A stretch of DNA of 64,000 nucleotides, taken from assembly GCF_001570725.1 (NCBI RefSeq), contig NZ_BCNV01000011.1, positions 124,001-188,000 on the forward strand. The letters run 5' to 3'. The stretch is from Paenibacillus amylolyticus (GTDB lineage: Bacteria > Bacillota > Bacilli > Paenibacillales > Paenibacillaceae). Within the stretch, counting starts at the first letter, position 1. Each line of letters begins with the position of its first letter. The notes beneath the pieces were generated by a model. That model was given only the letters and a program-made list of their open reading frames with translations, ran no database searches and was not told the DNA's origin. This document shows, one piece after another, positions 34,559 through 42,841 of this stretch. The position numbers and the translations under genes were made by a program.

Positions 34559-34759
34559 CGACATACCTCCTGGTTGGTTTTAAAATTAAGATCTGAGCGA
34601 TGGATGACGAACGCCCTAGACCTTCAATTCCCATCTGTTAAATAAGAATTATGGCTATAAATGTACTCCTGCACCCTTCAGGCGTCAATGGATCTGCTAA
34701 TAGAATAAACCTATAGCTAAATAGAAAGATTAAATTTTAAATTTGAAAGATGAATGATT

Positions 34760-35728
34760 TCACATCAATGATTCGCTATTGGCCCTCCAAACCTGTTCAA
34801 GAGCTTGTTTCGCTAATGTAGTGTAAAACTCGATCTGATCCGGACTTCGATCTATGGCCCACCTCAGGGTATCAAACGCTTTCAACAGCAAAACATACCT
34901 CGCTTGATTCAGTTCATGTTCCTGCTCTTGTACACTTGTCCCATAACCTTCTAAAAACGCTTTCAGTTCTTCGTTGTCAGGACCCTCTCCCCGTAGCTGG
35001 CATTGCAAGAGTTGAATGATATCCCCATACGGCGTGACGGTGACCTCCGCATTTCCCCAGTCCAGAAGGGTAATCTCTCCTGTCAAACTTACGATTGTAT
35101 TCTTCAAAGAGAGATCGCCATGGCATAAGCCAAAGCGGAATTTTTGTATTTTCATTTGTTCGAATAATTGCCTTACGACCTGTGATTCCTCCATCGTCAT
35201 CACACCAAGCTCGATCAGCGGGTCTTGCTCCGTCAGACTATTGATATTGTATTGCACATATCCTTGCCAGCTGCCATCTGATCCTGCATGCGGGGGAGAG
35301 TAAAATCGATCCTGTACAGAATTGTGCAGATCCCTTCCGAAACCTGTAACGGGGATGGCTTGCAAACGTTGGGTATACTCACCAAGTTTCCTCCAGATCA
35401 TGGACGGGGGCACTGTCGTATCCAATCCGTCATCCCCTTCCACAACCGTTTGAATCATATAGGCATGTTCAGCGTTGACCCCAACGGATAATGTCTCTGG
35501 CCCAGGAATACCTGCACTCGTTGCTCGTTCAATGCACCATTTTTCTTTCAAAAAGGTGGGATATGTATCTGGATTATTCATCCGTACAATCACTTTATGA
35601 CTTGCCGTTTCCACCAGGCAGACCTGATTAACAAAACCTTTACCGATGATATGGTGTGAGCATTTTACTTTTTCCTGTAGAAAATCACTGGCAATCTGTT
35701 CGGCTTGGTTGACTACAGAATTTTTCAT
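34760..35728 (-). CDS. APH-fold phosphotransferase
   Basis: A 322-residue kinase of the aminoglycoside/choline phosphotransferase fold. The catalytic loop is complete (CHGDLSLKN, with His203, Asp205, Asn210) and the Mg-binding Asp223 is in LLDWGNAE. The nucleotide-binding Lys-like region is KVIVRMNNPD. The ATG follows GGGAGG. It is not close to known aminoglycoside resistance enzymes; more likely it phosphorylates a small metabolite such as an amino alcohol or sugar. It sits between the sulfur locus and the glycan cluster and its link to either is unclear. Confidence 0.82.
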   Translation of the reverse strand: MKNSVVNQAEQIASDFLQEKVKCSHHIIGKGFVNQVCLVETASHKVIVRMNNPDTYPTFLKEKWCIERATSAGIPGPETLSVGVNAEHAYMIQTVVEGDDGLDTTVPPSMIWRKLGEYTQRLQAIPVTGFGRDLHNSVQDRFYSPPHAGSDGSWQGYVQYNINSLTEQDPLIELGVMTMEESQVVRQLFEQMKIQKFRFGLCHGDLSLKNTIVSLTGEITLLDWGNAEVTVTPYGDIIQLLQCQLRGEGPDNEELKAFLEGYGTSVQEQEHELNQARYVLLLKAFDTLRWAIDRSPDQIEFYTTLAKQALEQVWRANSESLM

Positions 35729-35829
35729 CGTGCTTCCTCCCTCTCACTAATCATGATCCCAAGTTGGGCATGGCGATCATGGTGTTGGTCATAGTGTAAA
35801 AGGAAATCGTTGATCTTTCAATTATTCGG

Positions 35830-35885
35830 ATGCGGAATGAGTCAGAGCGATTATACTGGATACCGCTACATCTTCCATTCCGCAT
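35830..35885 (-). terminator. Possible terminator of the glycan operon
   Basis: A perfect 10-bp inverted repeat, ATGCGGAATG and CATTCCGCAT, with a 36-base interval, 36 bp past the stop of the glycosyltransferase gene at 35921. The T run is weak and the loop is long, so this may be a recombination or protein site instead. Confidence 0.4.
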
Positions 35886-35920
35886 CATGCTGCTGATCTG
35901 GACAAACAGATCGCCTGACA

Positions 35921-37600
35921 TTACAGATCTGGGTTCAAGAGCTGAGGTGGGGCGATAATCGGCCAGCCTTCTTCCAGCGAATCCAGTTGGTCCGCAGATA
36001 CGCTAACAATATGCCCGGAAAGCACGCCCCAACGTTCTGCGGCATAAACGGATACAAATCGTCTGCGCTTGCCTCCGCTAATCTGATATCGAATCTCGGG
36101 TGCATCCACTGCGGCAACAATACTTCCTTCTGCCCAGCCATTCGGAGAACCTTGAACCGCTGTCGTATGCACCTGATGTGACTCCAGCGGCCATCCTTGC
36201 ACGTCCCCCGCTGATATCAGTGCTTCTCCGGCAGGAATGGCGAGCAGATCCGGTTTGGCAACCTGAACAGGAGATATTCCACGCGGTACAGGGATGTTCA
36301 ACTTACGCCGCCGTCCGCCGGTTAAGGTATAGACATCGCCTTTGGCATCGGACAGGAACGATCCTTCCGGGTAGAAATCACTGCTGCGTCTGAACTGTAA
36401 TGATGGATCTTGGCTACCCTGCGTTGAGATTCGCTGGCGCGGATCGATTGGGTTTGTATCTCTGTCCTCTTGTTGATCGGATGGGGTACCAGAGCTTTGT
36501 CGTTTCGCCATGCGGGTAGTTTCGGCAACCAGCGTATGAGGATCTCCCCACTTTTGGCTATAAAACTGCTCGTTATCCTTGTTCACTACAGCAAAGTCCT
36601 GCTCACCCAAGGCTTTCATGCTGACACTTCCAAAGTGATGGATAAAGGCATCCCCCGCTACCGCAAGCTGGTATCCTGCCAGTTTCACCCGGATGATCCA
36701 GTCGTCATCTTCAAAATTACCCACGGCATACCCTTCATCCAAATAACCTACCCGCTCCAACAGTTCCCGTGAGAACAGCCAGCAGAATCCGACGAGTCGA
36801 TCGGTCATTCGGTGTTTCTCTGCATCCGGACGATTATGTGTGCTGGCAAAAGACCACATATCCTCGACCTCACGGTACGGAACCTTAATTTGCTGATCCC
36901 CGCCAATATAGTTGGTCACCGGACCCACCACACCAATCTGTGGATCACTGGCAAGACAAGTCATCATATTATCCAGCCAGCCTGGAGTAACCAGCGTATC
37001 GTTGTTCAGTACGATAATATGTCGTCCTCTCGCCATCATCAGCCCATGATTGACACCTCCGGCAAACCCTCGGTTCTGATCCAGGGCAGCCACCCTCACC
37101 ATGCCGCCTTTGCGGAGCATCGCCTCAGCAGTTCCATCCTTGGAGGCATTATCCACGACAATGATTTCGAAGGGGGCCGGGGTATGCTTTTCGATACTGG
37201 ACACACATTGCAGCACATACTCCCGCTGATTGTACGTGGGAATAATGATGCTTACTCCTTCAAAAACAAGACCAAACGAGCTCTGTCCCTGGCGGACACC
37301 TTCGTCATAGCCTCTGTGATAACCCTGTTTGTAGAGCCTGGCGCCTTTGGCTGTGCGTTTACTTCTGCCCTTGCGTCTGGATTTCCGCGTTGAACGACTA
37401 CCTGCTGCATGCAGAACTGCCATTTCAGGTCGCGAGACATCTTGCTGTGTGGCACGGCGGCCCGCTTTTTTGTCGCTGCTTAAGCTGCCATTCCGGTTGT
37501 GTTCACTACGGCTTTTGTCACGACGGGTGACGTTTCGAGCATCAGCCTTGTTGTTACGACCATGACGTCCTTCCCCGTGCTGTTGACCGGGTATACTCAT
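35921..37600 (-). CDS. GT2 glycosyltransferase with basic tail and Gly-x3-Gly helix
   Basis: A 559-residue protein; the ATG at 37598-37600 follows GGAGGG. Residues 1-90 are very basic and low-complexity (STRKSRRKGRSKRTAKGAR). Residues 93-105 hold G93-x3-G97-x3-G101-x3-G105 (QGYHRGYDEGVRQG). The GT-A domain follows: VSIIIPTYNQREYVLQCVSS, IIVVDNASKDGTAEA, LNNDTLVTPGWLDNM (DxD-like), and FEDDDWIIRVKLAGY with the catalytic acid. The last 150 residues are two related units (YTLTGGRRRKLNIP; YQISGGKRRRFVSV) of an unknown beta-rich repeat. It is the last gene of the glycan operon. Its GT domain is paralogous to that encoded at 39949-40722. Confidence 0.88.
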   Translation of the reverse strand: MSIPGQQHGEGRHGRNNKADARNVTRRDKSRSEHNRNGSLSSDKKAGRRATQQDVSRPEMAVLHAAGSRSTRKSRRKGRSKRTAKGARLYKQGYHRGYDEGVRQGQSSFGLVFEGVSIIIPTYNQREYVLQCVSSIEKHTPAPFEIIVVDNASKDGTAEAMLRKGGMVRVAALDQNRGFAGGVNHGLMMARGRHIIVLNNDTLVTPGWLDNMMTCLASDPQIGVVGPVTNYIGGDQQIKVPYREVEDMWSFASTHNRPDAEKHRMTDRLVGFCWLFSRELLERVGYLDEGYAVGNFEDDDWIIRVKLAGYQLAVAGDAFIHHFGSVSMKALGEQDFAVVNKDNEQFYSQKWGDPHTLVAETTRMAKRQSSGTPSDQQEDRDTNPIDPRQRISTQGSQDPSLQFRRSSDFYPEGSFLSDAKGDVYTLTGGRRRKLNIPVPRGISPVQVAKPDLLAIPAGEALISAGDVQGWPLESHQVHTTAVQGSPNGWAEGSIVAAVDAPEIRYQISGGKRRRFVSVYAAERWGVLSGHIVSVSADQLDSLEEGWPIIAPPQLLNPDL

Positions 37601-37667
37601 GTTGCTCCCTCCATTTCCACTCGTCCGTGAGGCCAACGCGCACATGACCAGCCCCCGGACGGTCCAC

Positions 37668-39092
37668 CTAGAGTTGAAGCTCTCCTGTTACCAGTTTGTC
37701 AGCCAGATGTCCAAAATCCAGGGCGACCTTGCCGAGTTCACCTGCAATTCGCCGACACAGAATGACCGCCGGAATGCCCGCCGCCACGAGAGCGATATCG
37801 AAAGCATGCTCTGCGGTTTGCTGCATCACCCTCGGAATATCCATGACTCCTGCCACTGAACCAATGATGCCTGTGACATGAATACCCCGGCTATGCAGCA
37901 GTGCCGCAAGCTCTTCAGCCTGGCTGCCTATGAGCAGAACTCGTCGCCCTTGCAGTACCGGCAGCACCAAGCCGGACTGATGCAGACTATAATTGATCGT
38001 GGAGCTGGTCAACTTCAGCCAGGACCAGTCGATCCCGAAGTGGCGCAATACCGGGAATAGCAGACCCTGGAACGTAGGCGCCCGCGAGATCGGGACGCCA
38101 ACCCAGTCGGCGGCCTGAATGGCTTCCGCGAGCATCGCGCGGATGTCTGGGGTTGAGCATGGCACCCCTGCATAGGGCAGAAACGGTGCCAGCTCCTGCA
38201 CTTCCTGGCCTGGCAGCACCGTATCGGCTGCCAGGGTGAGCAGTTCGCCATCTCCGAGGCGAACGACAGACAAGGGGCGCTGCGCATCCAGCGCCGCCGT
38301 GATGTGGCCAGCCATCTCATGAGGGCTGGCCAGCCGGGCCAGGCTGGGCGCGTATTGGCGGAATCCCGCCGCGATCAGATCTGCCGCCGCCACGGCAGGC
38401 AGAATGTGATCCGGCGGGATGTGCTGCGCCACCAGCGCCTCCCCGCCGGCGAATACGCCGTCGCGGTAGCCCTCGGCGTAGCCGCCGGGCACGGCCTGCG
38501 CCTGCACTGCGTGCTCCGCGGGCTGTGCAGGCGCAGGCAAGCCCTTCGCGCTGCCCGCATTCGCGTCGGCAGCGCCTTCCCGCCCCGCGGGAGCGACACC
38601 CTTCGGGAGTGTCGCTTGGCGCGGGGCGGGGCCAGCACCGCTGGCAGGCATCGCCTGTGGCGTGCTGGCTTGCGGTGCTGGCAGGGGCGCACGGCGCATC
38701 GCCGTGCGCTGCTTGGCGCGGGCAGCGGCACGCCGGCCCCGCGCTGGTGCAGCCCTGCGCCCAGCAGTGGCCTGGCGCAGGCCGGCTTTGCCTTTGCCGG
38801 TACGGCTGGCTCTGCCCGCATTGCTTCCGTTCGCAGGGCCAGCTTTGCCTGCTCTGCCCACAGCACTGCCCGTGCTGCCCGCTTTACCCGCACGGACCTT
38901 ATGCGCTGCGCCTGCTGATGTACCCGCTTTGGTCGGGGTACTCCGTTTCCCAGACTTCACACCTCTGACTCCAGCGGGCCCTGTACCCGTCCCTGCCGGA
39001 GTGCCACTGCCCATGAATACCGCCGGGTGCGTGCCCCGCGGTTTACCTGACACTGAGGCCCCAGCGGACCCGATAGGTGTCGCTACTCTCAC
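37668..39092 (-). CDS. GT-D-like glycosyltransferase with GC-rich low-complexity N-terminus
   Basis: A 474-residue protein from a GTG at 39090-39092, seven bases after AGGAGG and in frame. Residues 1-200 are almost entirely Ala, Gly, Pro, Arg, Lys, Ser and Thr and are encoded by DNA far richer in GC than its neighbours. Residues 204-216 carry the shared Gly-x3-Gly helix (GGYAEGYRDGVFAGG). The catalytic part from about 270 has VVRLGDGELL, the GT-D/DUF1792 signature, then VGVPISRAPTFQG and VLLIGSQAEELAALL. It would transfer a sugar in the cytoplasm. The N-terminal composition may reflect slippage-driven expansion. Confidence 0.8.
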   Translation of the reverse strand: MRVATPIGSAGASVSGKPRGTHPAVFMGSGTPAGTGTGPAGVRGVKSGKRSTPTKAGTSAGAAHKVRAGKAGSTGSAVGRAGKAGPANGSNAGRASRTGKGKAGLRQATAGRRAAPARGRRAAARAKQRTAMRRAPLPAPQASTPQAMPASGAGPAPRQATLPKGVAPAGREGAADANAGSAKGLPAPAQPAEHAVQAQAVPGGYAEGYRDGVFAGGEALVAQHIPPDHILPAVAAADLIAAGFRQYAPSLARLASPHEMAGHITAALDAQRPLSVVRLGDGELLTLAADTVLPGQEVQELAPFLPYAGVPCSTPDIRAMLAEAIQAADWVGVPISRAPTFQGLLFPVLRHFGIDWSWLKLTSSTINYSLHQSGLVLPVLQGRRVLLIGSQAEELAALLHSRGIHVTGIIGSVAGVMDIPRVMQQTAEHAFDIALVAAGIPAVILCRRIAGELGKVALDFGHLADKLVTGELQL

Positions 39093-39220
39093 GCCATTTC
39101 CTCCTTTGGCATGCACGAGGATTGTCGCTGCGCAAAGCGCCGGAGCATCCTTCCAGCTCCGGCGCAGGGTGTTCTGCTCCCATGGGGCACCGCACAGCGG
39201 CAGCATCAGGCGCATATATT

Positions 39221-39952
39221 TTAGGGCAATTGTCCTTTCATGCGGACAGCTGCTTCCTGGAGCGAATCAAATGTACCTGCATCACTCCAGTATTTCTGCA
39301 AAATATCATATTCCAGTCCACCAGCAGACGCGTAGTGATTATTTACATCCGTGATTTCAAGCTCTCCGCGCGCAGACGGCGCGATGTTTTGAATCAGGTT
39401 AAATACGTGATCGTCATACATATATATGCCAGTTACACAATAAGAGGTCTTCGGCTGGCTTGGCTTCTCCTCAATGTACGAGATTCGCTCTGGATGCTGT
39501 GGATCAAAGACCGGCACCCCATAACGTCGAGCATCATCCACTTCTTTGAGCAGAACTCGCGCTGTACCAGCCGGTTGCTGCATGTAGCGGTCCACATAAG
39601 GCTTCAGATCGTCGCTGAAGAGATTATCCCCCAGAAGCACAACAAATTTTTCGCCAGGAAGGATAAAGGTCGTCGCCAGATCCAATGCTTCCGCAATCCC
39701 GCCTGCCTTTTCCTGAATGCGGTACGTCAGCTTGACCCCATGATCTGCTCCGCCACCAAGATACTCTGTATATAACCCGGCGGAATGTTTGTTAATGACA
39801 ATCAATATTTCATCAATGCCTGCCTGGCGGAGCCTGTCGATGCCATACATAATCATCGGATGTTTACCGACTGGAAGCAGATGTTTATTAATGAGCCGGG
39901 TCAGAGGATACAGTCTAGTTCCTGTTCCGCCGGCAAGAATTACACCTTTCAT
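39221..39952 (-). CDS. Sugar-1-phosphate nucleotidyltransferase (RfbA/SpsI-like)
   Basis: A 243-residue enzyme that makes an NDP-sugar, probably dTDP-glucose or a relative, to feed the neighbouring glycosyltransferases. The nucleotide-binding motif GGTGTRLYPLT and the catalytic lysine in INKHLLPVGKHPMIMY are intact; FVVLLGDNLF supplies the metal-binding Asp. It has the short form typical of RfbA and of spore-coat polysaccharide SpsI, without a left-handed helix extension. The ATG follows GGAGGG and overlaps the upstream stop by four bases. The exact sugar cannot be read from the sequence. Confidence 0.9.
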   Translation of the reverse strand: MKGVILAGGTGTRLYPLTRLINKHLLPVGKHPMIMYGIDRLRQAGIDEILIVINKHSAGLYTEYLGGGADHGVKLTYRIQEKAGGIAEALDLATTFILPGEKFVVLLGDNLFSDDLKPYVDRYMQQPAGTARVLLKEVDDARRYGVPVFDPQHPERISYIEEKPSQPKTSYCVTGIYMYDDHVFNLIQNIAPSARGELEITDVNNHYASAGGLEYDILQKYWSDAGTFDSLQEAAVRMKGQLP

Positions 39953-40722
39953 TCCACATTCCCTCCTTCATCGGATATGTCCATATAGTCAAGCGGATCG
40001 ACATGCCATTTGCTCATAAAAATCGAACGATTACGCTCAAGCAGCTGTTTCCACGCCACCGGATCTGTCTTCTGGAAGCTTGCACTTCCCTGATGATGCA
40101 CGAGGACATCCCCGCATACCAGCAAGCGATAGCCTTGCAATCTTGCTCTATAACAATAATCGTCATCCTCATAGTGTCCCGGAGAGTACGCCTCGTCAAG
40201 CAGTCCAACCGATTCTATTACACTTCGTTTCATCAGCATGCACAGACCGACAATCCGGCGTACGTCCCTCCACCTTGAGGAATCCGCAACATTGTTGGAA
40301 TCAGCCAATTCCTGAAAATGTTCCATGTTCCGAAACGCCAGTTCAATCTGCTGGATTCCGCTTGCATAATTCGTGACAGGACCTGTGATCCCAATACTTG
40401 GATCGCTGTGTATAGCTGTTCGCAGATTCTCCAGCCAACGAGACGTGACCGTAACATCATTGTTCAGCAGCAACAGCTCTTCCCCGCATGCTGCACGGAG
40501 TCCAGCGTTACACGCTGCCGGAAATCCCCGATTGTCCGGGAACCTGACAAAACGAATTCGCTCCAGTGCACAATATTCAGCGGTTCCATCCGTCGAACCG
40601 TTATCCACAACGATAATTTCGTATGACGCAGGATCTCCCGAGTATTGTCTGATGGCATCAATGCAGGGCCTGATCAGATCCAGCCCGTTGTACGTTGGGA
40701 TAATTATACTGGTCAGGGTCAT
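39949..40722 (-). CDS. GT2 glycosyltransferase
   Basis: A 257-residue single-domain GT-A enzyme starting MTLTSIIIPTYNG; the ATG follows AGGAGG and overlaps the upstream stop by four bases. Motifs: IIVVDNGSTDGTAEY, LLLNNDVTVTSRWLENL and HYEDDDYCYRARLQGY. It is a paralogue of the GT domain encoded at 35921-37600 (both have PVTNY, then a VGxC segment, then EDDD) but lacks the basic tail and helix. Soluble, probably acting on a lipid- or protein-bound acceptor. Confidence 0.9.
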   Translation of the reverse strand: MTLTSIIIPTYNGLDLIRPCIDAIRQYSGDPASYEIIVVDNGSTDGTAEYCALERIRFVRFPDNRGFPAACNAGLRAACGEELLLLNNDVTVTSRWLENLRTAIHSDPSIGITGPVTNYASGIQQIELAFRNMEHFQELADSNNVADSSRWRDVRRIVGLCMLMKRSVIESVGLLDEAYSPGHYEDDDYCYRARLQGYRLLVCGDVLVHHQGSASFQKTDPVAWKQLLERNRSIFMSKWHVDPLDYMDISDEGGNVE

Positions 40723-41840
40723 CTGGCGTTCCTCCTGTAGGCCACTTCGGCACGAGAGAGCGTATGTGCCTGGGCTGTATCCCAACCCCTATCCAGCCAG
40801 GTAGTCAGCGCCTCCAGGTGATCTCCGATGATCAATCTGGCGACGTCATTCCCACTCCCCGTGTTACCGGGGCGCAAACGATTGGAACGAATAACATCCA
40901 CCTGACTTGGTGCCGATACGCTCAGCCCATGCTGAATGGCGAGGCTTTGTGCCTTAGGTGGAACGGCCAGTGATGCTGGCTTCACGGTCTGAATCATACG
41001 ACGAGACAACGCATGGGGCACGGCTGTCATGGAATTGGAACCAAGATCTGCCCTGCCTAAGGTTCGGTTCAGATATGCTTTGATTCGGCTTACCTCATCC
41101 TGCCCTGCAAACGGAGGAAGCAAGGACGTCAGATTATTCAACGCCACATCCTGTCCCCGGTCCACCTCGAATAGAAATGGTGCAAGCTGTTCCGCCGATA
41201 CGACCATATCCCCATCCACAAAAAGGATCGTCTCCGCATCCGTCATCTTGGCTCCCAGGGACCGCCCCACATCATGTCCTGCCCGATCCGGTTCATATAC
41301 GAGCGTAATTCCCGGTTGCCTTAATACCTGCTTCAAACTGTCATCCGTCGTTCCATTCAGTACCACGATGATATCTGTCAGAGGCAAACGTTTGAGTTGC
41401 AACAGCACCTGCCCCAGTGTACGTTCCTCATTGCAGGCACAGACAACGGCAGCAGCCGAATGGCGAAGGGGTAGCGGAACGATCTGGCATGAATGTCCAG
41501 AAGTATGAGCATACCCTTGCATAAATGCCTTACCTGCGTTCAGCGCTACTTCTAGGTTGCTTAGCTCCGCAACGTTCACCGCGTATGCATTCCACGCGTG
41601 GCGCGCATGTTTTTCTGACGCTGCGTTGTCCGCCTTCGCCTCGCTTCCTGCAAGTTGCCCTGCTTTCCACATCAAACGCAGATCCACCAGGCCAGCTTTG
41701 GATCGGTTTCTGCTCGTTTTTGGAGTAATCGACTGTTTCTTGTTTCCATGACGCTTGTTGATACGGCTGCTTCCTGTCGTCGTTCGTCTTCGTCTATTTG
41801 TTGTCCGTCTGCGGTGGACAATTCCCGAACGTCCCTTCAT
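40719..41840 (-). CDS. GT2 glycosyltransferase with basic tail
   Basis: A 373-residue protein. ATG at 41838-41840 is seven bases from GGAGG and is preferred over a start at 41879 that lacks a site. Residues 1-50 are Arg/Lys/Thr-rich (HRRRTTNRRRRTTTG). A helical linker (MWKAGQLAGSEAKADNAA) has only a weak Gly-x3-Gly echo. The GT-A domain has AAVVCACNEERTLGQVLLQL, IIVVLNGTTDDSLKQ, AGHDVGRSLGAKM and FVDGDMVV. It is a tandem paralogue of the next gene upstream (shared SMTAVPHALSR). Confidence 0.87.
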   Translation of the reverse strand: MKGRSGIVHRRRTTNRRRRTTTGSSRINKRHGNKKQSITPKTSRNRSKAGLVDLRLMWKAGQLAGSEAKADNAASEKHARHAWNAYAVNVAELSNLEVALNAGKAFMQGYAHTSGHSCQIVPLPLRHSAAAVVCACNEERTLGQVLLQLKRLPLTDIIVVLNGTTDDSLKQVLRQPGITLVYEPDRAGHDVGRSLGAKMTDAETILFVDGDMVVSAEQLAPFLFEVDRGQDVALNNLTSLLPPFAGQDEVSRIKAYLNRTLGRADLGSNSMTAVPHALSRRMIQTVKPASLAVPPKAQSLAIQHGLSVSAPSQVDVIRSNRLRPGNTGSGNDVARLIIGDHLEALTTWLDRGWDTAQAHTLSRAEVAYRRNAR

Positions 41841-41881
41841 TACCTCACCTCCAGCATGCTGCATCATCCGATGCGACATGC

Positions 41882-42841
41882 TTACCTCGCCAGGCTGCGA
41901 ACACGTTGCAGATCGGTATGGCCTCCGCGGGGACCAAGCGTGTCCGTAATCCACCTGATTGCTGCCAGATGATCATTCAGCACCACTTGACTGAGCGGAT
42001 CAGGCCCGCTTCGTTTCTTGATTCGAACGGCATTCAATCTGCCCACAGGTACGTGATGAACAGCGCGTACCCGGAGTCCGCCAATCACTGCTTTCGCTTG
42101 TGCGAGCGGCGGAACTTCCAGTGATGTTATTCCGATGACCTCAAGTCCATGACGGCTTAATGCATGCGGAATAGCAGTCATCGAAGCCCCTCGGAGATCG
42201 GATCTGGCGAGTATGCTGTTTAACATGTGTTTGGCCTCCACTACCGGATGAATGGGGCTGCGAGTTATCGGTCCATGGTAGTCGTTAAGTGCCACATCCG
42301 TTCCCTTCAGCACAGCCTGCACATAAGGTGCAAGGTGCTCGGCAGGGATTGCAATATCTGCATCAGTGAACAGCAATACCTGACCGCGTGCCGCCGCTGC
42401 ACCTACTTTTCGTCCTCCATCATGCCCCAATGCTTCGGCATAAGTGAGTACTCGTGCCCCTGCACGTTTAGCTGCGTTAGCTGTACCATCTGTTGAACCA
42501 TTAACAACCACAAGCACTTCAGCGTCACGACATATCCGCAGCGCTTCCCGAACGACGGCCCCAATTGTTTTCTCCTCATTCATGGCAGGGATAATGACCG
42601 AGAGCATAGGCCGCTGAGAATCGTCCCCATGCGGAGAGGTATCTCTTATGCCATTTTCGGCTTCATTCTTGGTCCCATCCTTTGCCTGTAGCATCTGCTG
42701 CTTGGGTGGAATAACGAACATATAGGCCTTTGTACCCTTTTTCTGTCCAGACTTCAAACCTCGTTTCTTCAGCACTGTTTTTCCGCGTCTCACTTTCGAT
42801 TGCGTTGCAAAACGTGCTTTAGTACGGGTTTTACGCAACAC
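41882..42841 (-). CDS. GT2 glycosyltransferase with basic tail
   Basis: A 319-residue protein and the first gene of the glycan operon. The start is GTG at 42839-42841, five bases after GGAGG; an ATG 15 bases earlier overlaps the RBS. Residues 1-45 are basic (RKTRTKARFATQSKVRRGKT). The GT-A domain reads LSVIIPAMNEEKTIGAVVRE, VLVVVNGSTDGTANAAKRAG, LGHDGGRKVGAAAARG and LFTDADIAIPA. The C-terminal part shares SMTAIPHALSRHGLEVIGIT with its tandem paralogue at 40719-41840. A likely role is adding early sugars of a surface glycan. Confidence 0.88.
   Translation of the reverse strand: MLRKTRTKARFATQSKVRRGKTVLKKRGLKSGQKKGTKAYMFVIPPKQQMLQAKDGTKNEAENGIRDTSPHGDDSQRPMLSVIIPAMNEEKTIGAVVREALRICRDAEVLVVVNGSTDGTANAAKRAGARVLTYAEALGHDGGRKVGAAAARGQVLLFTDADIAIPAEHLAPYVQAVLKGTDVALNDYHGPITRSPIHPVVEAKHMLNSILARSDLRGASMTAIPHALSRHGLEVIGITSLEVPPLAQAKAVIGGLRVRAVHHVPVGRLNAVRIKKRSGPDPLSQVVLNDHLAAIRWITDTLGPRGGHTDLQRVRSLAR

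Noticed and set aside
38304..38918. Plus-strand 204-codon frame in the GC-rich stretch
   Set aside because: Typical artefact of high GC, where stop codons are rare in all frames; no RBS and no domain.
37668..39215. ATG-started 515-residue version of the GT-D-like protein
   Set aside because: No RBS at that ATG; an in-frame GTG at 39090-39092 has AGGAGG at ideal spacing.
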